NCBI GenBank assembly: GCA_964036045.1
Contig: OZ038382.1
Coordinates: forward strand, 84,543,918 to 84,607,917
Length of the DNA: 64,000 nt
From: Eutreptiella sp. 'Long Island Sound 2002'
Lineage: Eukaryota; Euglenozoa; Euglenophyceae; Eutreptiales; Eutreptiaceae
Reading direction: 5' to 3'
Below the pieces are notes generated by a model. The model saw only the letters and a list, made by a program, of their open reading frames with translations. It was not told the DNA's origin and made no database searches. Shown here piece after piece: positions 1-12,394 of this stretch (within the stretch, counting starts at the first letter, position 1; each line of letters begins with the position of its first letter). Made by a program: the position numbers and the translations under genes.

Positions 1-2889
1 GACACGGGCAGCAGTGGGAGCGGCGGCACCACCGCCCGTCGACGGAGGAAGGGCAAGGGGAAGACCCCCGAGAGGCCGCGGAGGCCAGCGGGTGGGCACC
101 CCCACGACAGTGATCCCTTCTTCACCGCCAGTGACGGGGATGAACGACGCCGTCGACATCGCCAAGTGGTGGCTTGGACGGGCGGAGGCGACGGAGACGT
201 CCCCATGGAACCGGAAGGTGAGGATGAGGATCCCCCTCCTCCCTACCGGAGCTCGGAGTCCTCCGTGACCGAGACGCCCAGGTGGGGCGACATGGACGAG
301 GATGACGACATGGAGTTCGGCATCACGAGGAAGCGCCCATCCTCGGACCCACCGAGGCGACCCGGCGGAGACCCACCGGGACCCCCTGGCGGAGGACCAT
401 CAGGACCCCCTGGAGGACGCCCACCGAGTGGACCCCCTGGAGGCGGACCACCGGGCGGGGGAGGACCCCCTGGACCGGGCGGACCCGGCGGAGGCCCTCC
501 TGGAGGACCCCCTGGGGACCCCGACGACCCACCAGGGAACGGCGACCCGGATACCACCTGGCGGTGGATTGTCTACCTCCGCAGGAGGGTCTTTGCCCTC
601 GAGTGCGAGGTAGACACGGGCAAGGTCGAGATGGCTCGCATCTCCGGGGTCGCCGCGCGCGCGCAGAAGGACCTGGACATCGCCAGGGCCGAGACCAAGT
701 CGCTGACCAACGTCGTCAGCGGCCTGCAGGAGAGGCTGGATGCGCTGGAAGCCCGTGGGAGGGTCGGCAGCGACCACCCACCCCTGGAGTCTGGCTCGTC
801 GGACGACAGCTGGGGACCCGGACTGGGTCCAGGCAGACCCCACGCCCCCGGCGGAGCCCCCAGGAGTCGCCCCAGCGCCAGTGCCCCCTCTCTCACCGCC
901 CCCTCTCACCACAGCGCGGGCCGCCGCAACGAGCGCGTGCCGCCCGGCAGTGGCAGTGAGGAATGGCGCGATGAGTGGCTCAGCGCGGACTACCACAACC
1001 GCCGTGCCCCACCGCGGACGCCTGTACGCCCCCGACGCCCGGCACCAGCCCCGGCGCCAATCCCCAGGGCTGGAGGACGTTATGGTGGACTCAGGGATGA
1101 GGTCCCCAGAGGAGACGTGGAGTGGGATGTCGGCGAAGGTGAGGACCTGGACCTGGACCTGGACCTGGAGGAGTTCGACATCAGCCCGCCGCGTGGTGTA
1201 CGACGGGAGGCCGCTGAACGCAGCCGCCGGCGCCGTGATGAGGATGCGTACATGGATGCAGTACGGCGTGAACATTTTGGTTCAGCGTACGTGGAGGAAC
1301 CGCGGTGTAGCCACAGGGACTCCATGGAGGAGATGGACGTGGCGGCCGTGGGAGTCCGTGGGCGAGGCCGATGGGAACCTCGGTCGACCTCGCGGCCGGC
1401 GTTCATGGTCTCTAAGGCCGCGGACGCCGCCGTGTGGGAAGACTTGAAGGACATCAAGCCACCCATGTACGATGGCAACCCCCTCAACCTCGACCGCTTC
1501 TTGGAGAAGCTGGACGATTGGGGGCTGACCGTCACTGAAGACCTACCTCCCGCGGATGCGGAGAGATATGTCTTCAAACGGTTCAGGTACCGCCTGCCGG
1601 AAGTGCTCGGCGAGCTATACTTCGTGGCGACCAAGGAGGGGAAAATCAAGACCCTCAAGGACGCCAAGAAGTGGCTCAACGAGCAGGAGCGGGTGGACGC
1701 TCCGCAGGTGGCTGCCAAGCGCTGGAAGTCCATCAAGCTTGAGCATGATGGACGGGAGATCCGCCTACGGGACTGGCGTGACTTCCGAGGGAAATACACC
1801 CTCTTCCGCCGCAATGTGGAGGATTGAAACGAGGGTGACGAGCAGGCTCGCCTGCTCTCCATGCTGCCGGAAGCATGGATCAAGAGGGTCACCAAGGACG
1901 AATCCAAGAGGGCCAAGTCCAACCACACGGTCAAGATGATGCTCCCCAAGGAGTATCATACGAACGTGGTGTCTTGGGCGAAGAAGAACGTGGCCCGGGA
2001 TGTCAAACGGCACTCCCTGCGGAACGCTCTTCTCATCACCGTCTCGGGCGATCGCGAGAAAACCGCGATGTGGCGCCTTGACGACTGTGAGTTGAGCGAC
2101 CAGACCATCCGTCTGCAGCCCATCCCGGCGCGGATGAGCTGCGACGAGATCCTGGAGTGGGTTGGCGAGGAGGTACTCAAGGAGTACCGAAACCTCCACC
2201 ACACCCGCGGGTTGAGGCCCGGCGACCGCGACGTCAACTACGTTGGCGAGGGACCTGGCGGGGAAGACGCCATGGACCCAGCGGGAGCCGGCGGCGATGA
2301 GACTCTCGTCGACGATGACGACGACGATGAGCCCGCCGAGGTGGCCGTCTGTGCCTTTGTGGCCAGGAACCTGAGCGCGGGGAGCAAGCCGGGAAACTGG
2401 AAGCCCCTGCAGCAGGGTTGGAGGAAGCAGGAGAAGAGGGACCCTCGCCGCATTGGCGACCCTCCCCTGTCCTTTGGGGAGTTCATACGAGCTCACCCGC
2501 AGGGCTGTTTCGTGTGTTATGGGAGGAAGAAAGGCTTCAACCATGACCACCGAACATGCCCCGTCCACAAGGCCGACACGGAGGCTTACAAGAAGGCGCA
2601 CGGGTCGAAGAAGCGTGCGCCCGCGGGCATCCGGGAAGCCAAGATGGAGGTGGACAAGGACGAGCTGGCCAAGCTGATGTCGTCGGTGGGAACCGAGTTG
2701 GCCAAGGAGATCCAGGAGATCAAGCGGAACTGGGTCCCCAGGTCGGATAACAAGAACAAGGAGAACAACCAGAATGACCAGAACAAGGACAAGGACAAGA
2801 ACAAGGGTAAGAAAGGGGGAAGGAAGAAGGGCATCAACGACGTTGAGGCCGAGGAGAACACCCCCTCTTCCACAACCGACGCCCCCTAG
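1..2889 (+). pseudogene. gag: gag polyprotein of element A (5'-partial, one internal stop)
   Basis: The reading frame is open from base 1, so the true start is upstream. In order it encodes a basic stretch, an acidic stretch ending in a PPPPY motif (about 220-245), a Pro/Gly-rich low-complexity region (350-540), a coiled-coil-like helix (about 590-760), an Arg/Ser/Pro-rich linker, and a capsid-like retrotransposon gag domain (about 1440-1830). A TGA at 1825-1827 interrupts it, and the same frame then continues to a TAG at 2887-2889. Near 2506-2570 is a zinc-knuckle-like CX2CX8HX4C, a wider spacing than the usual CX2CX4HX4C. The C-terminus is Lys/Asn/Asp-rich. Expected role: coat protein of the retrotransposon particle. 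The gag identity is inferred from position and domain style. Confidence 0.82.
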
Positions 2890-2988
2890 CGGAGCCCCTG
2901 CAGCCAAGGGCCCCAGCTAGGGCGGTCGCAGGATGGTGACGTGGGAAGCGCCGGTCCATCCCAGTCGGGAGCCGATAAGCACAAGGGG

Positions 2989-3021
2989 ACTGCCGCGGGC
3001 GGAAGGCCCGGTCTGGCGCCC
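2989..3021 (+). repeat. GC-rich hairpin, copy 1 of a motif repeated in pol
   Basis: This segment closely matches 6266-6299. Both contain CGGGC, a five-base loop and GCCCG, flanked by a second complementary pair. Here the loop is GGAAG; in copy 2 it is TGAAG and contains the stop. The first lies about 100 bp after the gag TAG, the second between RNase H and integrase. Confidence 0.5.
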
Positions 3022-6000
3022 AGTCGCGGAGGCGGGGTGAGGGCAAGTGAAGGCACGAACCCTTGCACCCGTCCGTCCTTCGCGACCAAGAACGTGTTTG
3101 ATGTACTACAGGATCTATCCGAGAGTATCGGAGGATCACCCGGACCGCAGCTGGATGCTGCAGATGGGCAGCCTGAGCCCATTGTCCACGACCTGCACCA
3201 GTCGCTTGTTGAGCTTCTGGAACGGCCGGAGATCCTGAGTTTGTACGCCGTGCGCCGTGTCGGCCGCGAGCGGCAGTTGCATCTTAAGGTCCGTGCCTTA
3301 TGCGGGGAAGTGGAAAAGGTTTTCGACGTGTTGGTCGACACGGGAGCTCAGGTCAGCTTGGTCAAGGCTGGCCTACTTCCACCAGAGTGTCTGACCGACA
3401 GTCGGAAACCTGTCAGGCTGAAGGTGGCGAACGGCCAGTACATGGTGGGAGGCACGAAGGGAGCGGCCATTGGGCTGCAGTTCGTGAACCATCGTGAGCT
3501 GAGCCGCCCAGACCTCGGCAAGGAAATCCTCCTGCACGGTAGCTTCTACGAGGCCGAGATGGACTGGGACATGATCGTCGGGTACGACTTCATGATGGAG
3601 ACGGACTCCGGCGTTCTCCCGGCCCAGGCCTCTATGACCCTGTACCAGGACGACCAACTCTCGTGGCTTTCGTCACCTGAGCACCATGTGGAATGCCAAT
3701 GGATCCACCCCGAACGCAATCAGCTCGAAGTGGCCGCGCTGGACACTGAGCCAACTGGTCCTGCAAACCAGGAGTACGGCGTAAGGCCGGAAGTGGCAAG
3801 CCGGGTTGTCGCGGACTTGGGAGCGTTGGATCTGGCCCTGGATGCGTTCTCTTCAGGAACCTCCGCCCATCTGCGGGTGTGTGAGAAGTACTGGAGCGCA
3901 CAGGACTCCGCGTGGAAGAAGCACTGGGATCCATTGCCCCCGTTGGGACATTCCAAGAGCGATAGCGAAGATTCGCAAGGACCGCTCCAAGGCAGTGCTG
4001 GTTGTTCCTATGGGATGCACCGAGGAGGAGAGTACCCGACATCGGGTAGCCTCATTGACCAACATGACCTTAAACAAGGTCGTCCTACCGGCTGGAGAGA
4101 GTGTCTATCAGGACGCTAAGGGACAGCCCATGCCACCCCAGAGATGGCCAACGGAATTCCACTATGTGGATGGGGGCCTTGATCAGGCCGACACCACGGA
4201 CTTCGTGTGTGTCAACCGCATCATAGCGGAGCCTTGGAGGCAATGCTTTGCGGTTCCCCCTGTTGACATCGAAGAATCGGATTCGGAAGAACCCCTCACT
4301 GAAGAGGAGTGGGATCTGGTTCAGGGGTATATGGATCAGCCCTTTCACGACTGGGGAAACCAGCGTGAGGGCAAGGGCCAGGACAAAGCCTGGTGGGAAG
4401 TGGACTCGATCGTCTCTGGTTCCTATGATGGAGATACCTTCGTAAGGAGGGTACTGGACCACCTGTCCAGCCAGGACGAGCCAGTCGGGGGTAACCCACC
4501 CACCTACGGCGATCTATTCCGAGGCAAGACCAGAGATGGCCCTTTGGGCCACCTGGGAAGACCACCTGAGCCGAAAGCGAGCGGGGTCGCTACCCCTCAA
4601 GTAAGCTCTGTGGTTCAAGTGCCCGGAAAAGCCAAGGCAGAGTCCGATGACTGCCCCAAGATCCAGGCGTTGAGGGCCAGGCTGAAGCAGAAGTATGGCG
4701 AGACCTTCTTCAGCGGCAAACCTGTGTTCCCCCCACCGGTGCGTGGACCGTATGGCGAGGCCAAGATACGACTGAAGCAGGACCCCCGTGTGTATCGACA
4801 CCGGGAGTTTGCCCTGAGGGGCGAGAGGAAAGAGGCCATGGAGAAGATCCTCCGTGACTTCATCCAGAGAGGCTGGCTTGAGCCGTGCCACTCCGAGTGG
4901 GCCTCTCCCTGCTTCGTCGTCCCAAAGAGGGTTGCCGGTGAGTGGCGGCTCGTGGTCGACTACCGCGGCCTGAACGCCCAAACGCAGCACGACAGCTATA
5001 CGCTGCCCCTCATTGAGGATATGCTGCAAAAACAACACCGGCGGAGGATCTTCACGGTGATTGACCTGAAACATGGTTATCATCAGATGCCTCTCGCCGA
5101 GGAGTCCCGTGCCTGCACAGCCATGAGCACCCCACTTGGACCTCTCCAGTGGAAGGTGATGCCTATGGGCGTTACCAACGGCAATGCGGCTTTTCAGCGG
5201 ATGCTGGAGAACCTGCTTGAGCCGGTGCGCGACTGTGCGGACCCCTTCGTGGACGACGTGGTCATCGCGTCCGGGGACCCCAGCATGAGCTACGAGGAGC
5301 TCCTGGAGGCGCACGAGAGGGACGTCACTCGAGTGCTGGACCTTCTGGTTCGGCACAAGCTCACGGGCAGCAGTGACAAGGCCACCATTGCGGTAAGCGA
5401 GGTGGTCTTCGCTGGCCACGTAGTTGGGAACGGGCAGCGAAAGCCCATACCTGGCAAGGTGGCTGCGATTGAGCACTGGGAAAAGCCCAAGACGGTCTCT
5501 GAGCTACGGGCGTATCTGGGGTTCTGCAACTACTACTCGGGGTATATCAAGATGTATGCCGAGTATGCAGCCCCCATGACGACCATGGGGCCGGCTCTGG
5601 TCTGGACTGAAGAGTCCGACCGTGCCTTTGAGGGGATGAAGCAGGCGCTGCTATCCGCAGTGGGTCTGCACCTCGTGGATCCCGACCGAGGGTTCGTCCT
5701 GCGCACCGACGCTTCCGACTACGCCATTGGCGCCGTGTTGGAGCAAGTGCTTGACGACGGGAGGCACGTGCCCGTGGCCTTCTGGAGCCGAGTCCTGGCA
5801 GAAGGCCAGAGACGGACGTGGACGCCCCGTGAAAAGGAGGCGTATGCCATCGTCATGGCTCTCAGGAAATGGGCTGGGTACATAGCCCTCCATCCCGTCA
5901 CCGTCTGCACCGACCATCAGAGTCTGCAGTCGTGGCACAAGGAGCACGTGGACACCCCCTCAGGTCCCGCCTCCCGACGGGCAAGATGGCACGAGACCTT

Positions 6001-6265
6001 GGCCAAGTTCGACCTTACGGTTGTTTACATTCCTGGAAAGGATAACACCGTGGCGGACTGTCTCAGCAGGTGGGCCTATCCCGCCAGCAAGGGCATGCAG
6101 GATATCTCTGCCCATGGCGATGAGGCTGAGACCGCTGAAGCCAAGAAGATCATTGAAATGGAGCGCCTGATGGAGGAGGAGGATGTTAAATGCTTCGTCG
6201 TCATGGCTGCCGATGCCCCCCTCGCTTCGAGGGTGAGCAGAACGGTCAGTGTGCTCGCCCCTGTG

Positions 6266-6299
6266 GGTGCCGCGGGCTGAAGGCCCGGTCCGGCACCCC
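6266..6299 (+). repeat. GC-rich hairpin, copy 2, with an in-frame TGA in the loop
   Basis: The outer arms GTGCCG and CGGCAC and inner arms CGGGC and GCCCG pair around the loop TGAAG, with GTC as a bulge. The TGA at 6278-6280 is the stop that splits pol between RNase H and integrase. Copy 1 has GGA at the equivalent place, so an ancestral CGA is the simplest explanation of this stop. Confidence 0.5.
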
Positions 6300-7849
6300 C
6301 TGTGGGAACTGAGTCCGACAAGCACCTCTTCCCGGAGTCTTGCCTCCAGGACGACTGGACCGACGATTACGCCAAGTCTGAGGCCTTTGCGGCCGAGTAT
6401 AGGGCTGTGACCGACCCTGACGACGGGCAGAAGTGGCCAAAGGGGCTGACCGAGGAAGATGGCAAGCTCTACCGGAATGGTAAGCTGCTAGTCCCGGAGT
6501 CCCGGGTGCTCGAGCTGTGTGAGGCTTGGCACCACCACATGCTGCACCCAGGGGTCAAGAAGCAAGCTCTTGACATGCAGCGTCGGTTCGAGATCGACCA
6601 TATCGTTCTCTACACCGCCATCAAGAAGGTCAGGAAGGGTTGCTCGGTCTGTCAGGCCTGCAATCCCGACAACCGGAACGTCAAGGGGGAACCCCAATGG
6701 ACCCCGGTTCCTGACCAGCCCATGGAAAGCGTGGCCATGGACGTCTTCTCCATGCCCGAGGTGCACATTGGCAAAGAGACCTTTGACTGTGTGGTTCTCT
6801 GTGTGGACCGCAACAGCGGCTACGTTGTAGCCGTTCCGGCACGCAAAAAGGGGTTGCTTGCCAAGCAAGTGGCAGTCATGATTCGTCATTGGCTGACCGT
6901 CTTTGACATCCCCCGCACCATTTGCAGTGACCGAGGGCCCCAGTTTACTGGTGGCTGGTTCAAGGCCATGTGTTCCCTGATGGGAATACGACACGCCAAG
7001 AGCGTCGCCTATCTCAGCCGGTCTAACGGCCGTGCTGAAGTGGCTGGACGGCAGCTGTTCGAGAAGCTGCGCAAGATCCACATCACCAATCCACGGCGGA
7101 ACTGGTTCGAGGAGATGTGGCCTGCTCTGAAGGCCCATCATGACACCCCCACTCCGGGCGGTTTGTCCCCTCACCAGATTCTGTTTGGCAGGGACCCCCT
7201 GGGTAGGGGACTTCCCTTGTCTGGTGATGGCATGGCTATGGATGCCAAGGAGTTCTTCGCGCGGCAAGAGCAAACGGCGCGGGACATCCGCCAGCAGCTT
7301 GAGAAGGAGCATGCTGAGCGTCAGAAGTCCGCCCCGAGCTCGACAGCGCAGAAGTTCAGGGTGGGAGACCCGGTGTGGGTGATCAGACCCCGCCCTATGG
7401 GCACCCACCGCACCAAGACCTGGTTCACACCCGGCGAGGTCGTCCGCAGGATTGGTGAGGACACCTACCGCATCAAGGTGGGTCACGGACAGTTCCGGGA
7501 GCGCCACGAGAGTCAACTCCGTGTGCGGGAACCCGACCTCCGTGGCCGACATGTGTCCCTGGACTACGCCAAACATGAGGCCGATTCGGACGACGACTAT
7601 GCTGAGCAGGACGACTATACTGTCGAGAAGATCCTGGCTCAGCGTCCGAAGGCCTCGGCACCCGGAGGTCTGGAGTTCAAGGTTCGTTGGCGAGGCTATG
7701 GGCCGTCCCACGACACCTGGGAACCCGTCTCCTCATTCGTGCCGCGGGTCAATACTCCCTTCATGGAGTACATCCGCAAACACAAGACCAAGATCCACGT
7801 TTCGGACTTGGCAGCACTCACCCGGGCGATTGCAGCCAGGGGTGCCTGA

Positions 7850-9238
7850 TCAGCGCCCTGAGCTCTCCCCTGATGTGTTATGAGCGCTTGTGAGGCCGAC
7901 GAATCGTCCCTTACTTGCTTGCTCTCTTCCATCTTTCGGTGACAGAGTGGCCATATACCCCCCCCTGCTGAATCCAGAAGAGGATGGCCCCTCTCTTCTT
8001 CTACTCGTCACTCCCCCCCCTGTTGAATCCTTGGGAAACCAGGTAGGGCGACTGACCTTCATAATTCTGAGCTCTTGGGGCCTTGAAGCCCATACGACGT
8101 TGCGCAACGGATGCCGCTGTCATCGGCATTGCGATTTTTGAGTGTGTGGTCTGGTTCCATGGCATTTGCGGAATCCAGACCAGTCGACGTGTGTCTCGAG
8201 ACTATATATGCCTGAACTCAGGCGTTATCCTGTCCCCCCTCCTGCATTTGCCTTATCCTGACCGTGGCGTGGTTTGGCACTCTGTTCGGAGTGTGTTTAC
8301 ACGCCTATTTACCCGGGTTCTTGCTTGTTTTTCTGCCCTCCAGGATATGTGCATCTGTATGTTAAGTGTCATCAGCCCATCGCTGAGGAATGGACTGTTT
8401 TTCACCACGAATCGGGATACAGAGGCGCCTTGAGTCGCCGTGTACATATCCTTACAGCCTGGTCCAGCCTGGACCAGTACTTGATTACAGATTCTACTGT
8501 TTGAGTGCCCGTGATACCGTGTTGCCCTATTCGCTGTGATGTGTGGAGATCCTGATGGCGCCAGGCGGGAAGCCCAGCCTGACTACACTCCCAGCGGTCC
8601 GCCACTGTCAGTCCCAGTGTGAGCCTACCGATTTGCAGACGCACTTGCATTCGGATGGCGGCCTCCGGTGCTCCTGACCTCGGTCAGTCTGCCTGGGAAA
8701 CTGGTGGTTTGAGGAGTCGACGCCTCCGCCCACACTGCATGAGGACTCCCTCATGTATGGCCTTCGTGGCAGTAGGGCGAGGGAAAAGACGGCCTTGATG
8801 CCCGATCCCTTCAGGAGGAGTTCCCTTACGATTTGGGGTTCGTAAGGAGTTCGACTATGGCACTCTGGACTCGCGTCGTATGGATATGGACATGGTGCGC
8901 CCGAGGAAGGACCCGTGGGGACTCTCCCCAGTCGGCGGGCCTTGGGAAGCTTGGGGTAGCTTGATGGATCTTTGTGGTCGCTCTCGACTTGTGGGGCCAC
9001 CTCGGCCGTCGTGTGACGCCTATGTTGGCCGTGTATGCCACTGCCACTGTGGTGGTGACCGTAGCAGCCGGCACCCGGTGCGCCTGGTATGGGTTAACGG
9101 GTCCCTTGGATGCCGAACAATCGCCGCCAGGACCCGGGACTTGATACTTGATACTATACATGTGCTACGAGCTGTTACAGCAGCATACCTATCCCACTAT
9201 GGGATACCTATCTTACTGTGACTTACTGAAGTGAGGAT
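7850..9238 (+). other. 3' untranslated region of element A
   Basis: About 1.4 kb follows the chromodomain stop with no convincing reading frame. It holds several C-runs (near 7960-7970 and 8010-8020). It is probably the 3' untranslated part of element A, but no polypurine tract is unambiguous. Confidence 0.45.
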
Positions 9239-12200
9239 GTGACACCCCCCCCCCCTTTCAGGGAGTGGTCCTGGGTACCCGCTGCCATGCGTGGGTGTTA
9301 TCGAGCCCCCCCAGGGTTTGCTCTAAGGAGGGGGGGGAAGCGGTACCCAGAACCCCATGGCCAGGTTACGGCATACAACCGGTCTCCGGTCCACTAACCC
9401 CATGCACGGCGTGTTCCGTGCCGTGAAGCCCCGCCTCGGCGACCGATGCACCGCCAGCGGAGATTTGTGTATCAGAATATCAGGAATCAACAGGGTTTTA
9501 TTTTCATATTGTTTCCGTCAATTTTTACGCTTCCGTTCCGATACTCACTGTTTTGACTGCTGGCGGTTGGTTCGCGACTTTACCGTAACCGCCAGTTTAA
9601 CTGTTTATAATGGAAATTTTAACGCTATCCGTCACGAAGGCTCCAAAGTCGCCAGAAACTGCATGGGTGCTTCCGCAATTTTCATAATTAATACGCGCAA
9701 CCTTAATCCGAACTTTTCAGGATGTCGAAATCGGATTTTCGACTTCGACATCCCCGCACTTGATTTGACCTCTTTCGAGTGGACCTACGTGCTTCCGTAT
9801 GCACGAATCAACTTCCCTTTTATCCTGCCCTCCATTTGTCTTAAAGATATGGGCAAAACAAAGTTGATTCGTGAGGCCACTTGTGAAGGTCATATCTCGT
9901 GTTGCTTGCGAGGAATTACGATAAGGAAACGTGGGATGTATTCACAATACTCCCGACGTAATTTAGGAAGCATTATATGCCTTGCGTCTCCACACGTGCG
10001 CGCTAGTGTAATGGATCATGGTCAAGAGGGTAGAATTTGCGTTGTAACTCTATGGCCATGACATTGCGTGCGTTAGGATAACTTTCGAGTGTAGCGCGCA
10101 AGTGTTGGTGTTGCATAGGAACTCTCCTTGAGTTCCTATGAGCAATTGACACAAAGTTATGCCCTTGGAGGGGCATGACATATCGTGGTGGGAGCTACCT
10201 TTTTGGGCAATATGTGGTATGTGCCATGTGTTGTGTTGCGTGCCCATTTGGCGGGTCCATTACTCCAAGCCAAGCCCGCCAATGGACCTCATATTGTGCA
10301 AGCCCCTTTTCCATACTCCCTACGATCAATTGCAAGCCTAACCTCCGTGAAGGGAAGCTTGTGTGGTGAACCCGAAGCGATGCGTTGGGAGCAAAGTGTG
10401 TGTTTTGCAATTTTCCATATTTTCGTGTGCCCACTTGGGAAGTAGCGCTCGTAACCTTTCAAGGCGCCCCAAGTGGAGCACATATGTGGGATCGAAGGTC
10501 ATTGGTGTCAAGTCATTGTGTGTAGAAGGATTAAGTGATTGCACGAACCAAGCCGAAGATATTATAATATAATTATGCACCTTTCAAGGCACTTTTGTGT
10601 GTGCTTGTGCCAATTTTGCCATTTTTGGCTCGTCATGATGTCAAGTGGCGACCGTGTATCTCAACGTTGCGCTTACCTGACATCATGACCTAAGTATGTT
10701 ATGAGGGTACATACTTCGGTAGCCAACATATCTTGGACCCGGCGAATAACTCCTCTTAGGCTTGGCATACCGTGGCCGCCATGTTGGCGATTTGGGACTA
10801 TCCCAAATCATGGGCTCACTTGGCGACCCTGCCATTCCCAATACCGGAGGAGTTGGGCGACGCCCAAATGATATGTGGGACCAACATGACTTGATACCAA
10901 TCCTATGGCACACTCCGGTCCGAGTCGGGCATGTGCCGCATTTGCCCCAACCATGAGTGTGCGCATTTTTGGCCATTTTGAGCAATTTTCCACTTTTGCT
11001 GCCCGCCGTGCACTATGTTCTAACCCTCGTGCACGCCGGACGCATGGACCAATGGACCATATATGACATGGGTGTTATGGGTAATGGTCCCCATGGTCCA
11101 CACACCACGTGGGCGAAGCGGAGCCACCTTCGTTAAGGCGCTAGGCCAAATTGAGTATGGGCAATTTTGCCATTTTTGCATTTGTGGACCCAATTGGGAT
11201 CGTCACCACGCCGAGCAGCATGGAGATTTTTGAGAGCCAAGTGCATGGGAGTCTTTGTTAGACTCCCAGTGGATCGCGTATGGAATGGCGGATCCGATCT
11301 CCAAGCCGGCGTGGAGATATACTATTGGGAGCACACCGGATTTTGGCTCATTTCAAGCAGCCAAAATGACCCAATTTTGGGACCCCAATTTCCCCCTTCC
11401 GTGTGGTCAATTGGCGGCCCCATTCCTCCAAGCCCATAGGGAGCCTGGACCTAAAACCAAGTTGTACACTCAGATATAAGTCCTAGGTCCTGCCTCCTAC
11501 CCCGTGACCCATTGGCCTTACCTTGGCCGGGCGAGCCACGCGTGGGAATGAAGCCAATTTTGGTGATTTTGGCATCATGACCCCACATGACTCATCCGTG
11601 TTGACCTGATGCCGGGACCTCAGAGGGAACCAGGTTGGGTGAGGGCTCCAGGGGGTTCGTACTCGAAGGGCATTGGGTCAGTTGCCTCGTCCCTACCTCT
11701 GGCGGGTCCGGACGAAGGGTCAATTTTGGGGATTTTTGAGTCAATTTCAGTTTGGGCTGAAACAGCCCATTTTCAGCTACCAACTCCTGGGTGAAAATGG
11801 CGGGGCCATATCTCTGGCTCAGAGTGGAGTTGGGACCTGCCATTACGGGAGCATAGGGAGCTACTGTCAGTTGGCCTTGGAGCACCTTCGTTCCCAGAAA
11901 CTCGCCTGTTGCTGGGCGGGACACCCCCCCTATTGGCAGGGTTTCAGGGTCCGGACTGAGCAGGGCATGGGTTGTGTTTGAGCCCCCGCCCCCATCAGCC
12001 ACTGAGAGGGTCGGACCTGGGATTGGGATATGAGTTGGGACTGAGTGTCTATGGTCCTGTGATGCCCTTACCCCAGTCCAGTCTTAACCCCATGTGTACA
12101 TATCCTGATGTGTTGCTGTACATACTTTCGTTCCCTCTTTGCAGAGTGGCAAGGATTCTGAAACGCTTTGTCACATGACACGAGCGTATTGATGCCCTTG

Positions 12201-12285
12201 TGAGCGTAGTGCCTTGCCTGCCTGCTCACCTGTGCGTGTCACCGCAGCGTCCCGTGGCCGGCCCCCCACGGGAACGCGTCAATTC
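9239..12285 (+). other. Possible long 3' LTR or flank of element A; no gene
   Basis: TGTGACAC followed by a C-run at 9239 looks like the start of many plant chromovirus LTRs, and a purine-rich stretch (GAAGTGAGGA) precedes it. The right end could be the hairpin CCCGTGG/CCACGGG near 12253-12275. Other structure: arms CTGGGTACC near 9268 and GGTACCCAG near 9345; a 13-bp inverted repeat near 9803/9861; and several recurrences of a GCAATTTTGCCATTTTTG-like motif at 10.6, 10.97 and 11.16 kb. A 234-codon frame at 9357-10061 has no recognisable domain. Without the 5' LTR the boundaries cannot be confirmed. Confidence 0.3.
10114..10140. repeat. Perfect hairpin, 11-bp stem and 5-nt loop
   Basis: CATAGGAACTC and GAGTTCCTATG are exact reverse complements around the loop TCCTT. 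It sits in the non-coding stretch after element A. Function unknown. Confidence 0.7.
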
Positions 12286-12394
12286 AAACCAAAAAATTGG
12301 GTCTTGATAGCCGGAAGTTAGCTGAAATTTGTTTGGAGAGAGTTGTGCTTTCTACGAGTTTACGGAAGGAAGTGTATTCTGACAATGAGAAAGT

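Larger units (their letters stand above)
1..7849 (+). mobile_element. Ty3/gypsy chromovirus A, 5' end outside the window
   Basis: The domain order gag, protease, RT, RNase H, integrase, chromodomain on the + strand is that of a chromodomain-bearing Ty3/gypsy retrotransposon. The 5' LTR and gag start lie left of position 1. The coding region is broken by a TGA at 1825-1827, a TAG at 2887-2889, one frameshift near 3930-3960 and a TGA at 6278-6280; otherwise it stays open. Active-site residues are intact in RT, RNase H and integrase, so this is a fairly young copy. The 3' LTR is not proven because its partner is outside the window; a candidate start is given separately. Confidence 0.93.
2890..7849 (+). 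pseudogene. pol: pol polyprotein of element A: protease, MTase-like, RT, RNase H, integrase, chromodomain
   Basis: The frame continues in phase from gag after the TAG. Protease: VLVDTGAQVSLV near 3330-3365. From about 3830 to 4015 a segment (DAFSSGTSAHLR, then KYW..DSAW..HW, then IPRAIAKIRKDRSKAVLVVP) resembles the adenine-methyltransferase-like domain found in some retroelements; a frameshift falls inside it. RT follows (about 4840-5420), with FVDD near 5245-5257 and MPMGVTNGNAAFQR before it. RNase H (about 5690-6010) has RTDAS, TPREKEAY and CTDHQSL. After a TGA at 6278, integrase shows an HHCC finger (6525-6670) and the catalytic set MDVF, CSDRGPQF and NGRAEVAG (6735-7050). A chromodomain (DDYTVEKI to DTWEPVSSF, 7609-7738) should direct insertion to marked chromatin. 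The protein ends at 7849. Confidence 0.9.

Noticed and set aside
9357-10061. 234-codon frame after element A
   Set aside because: No recognisable domain, no start context, in a region likely to be LTR or UTR. Left as unassigned.
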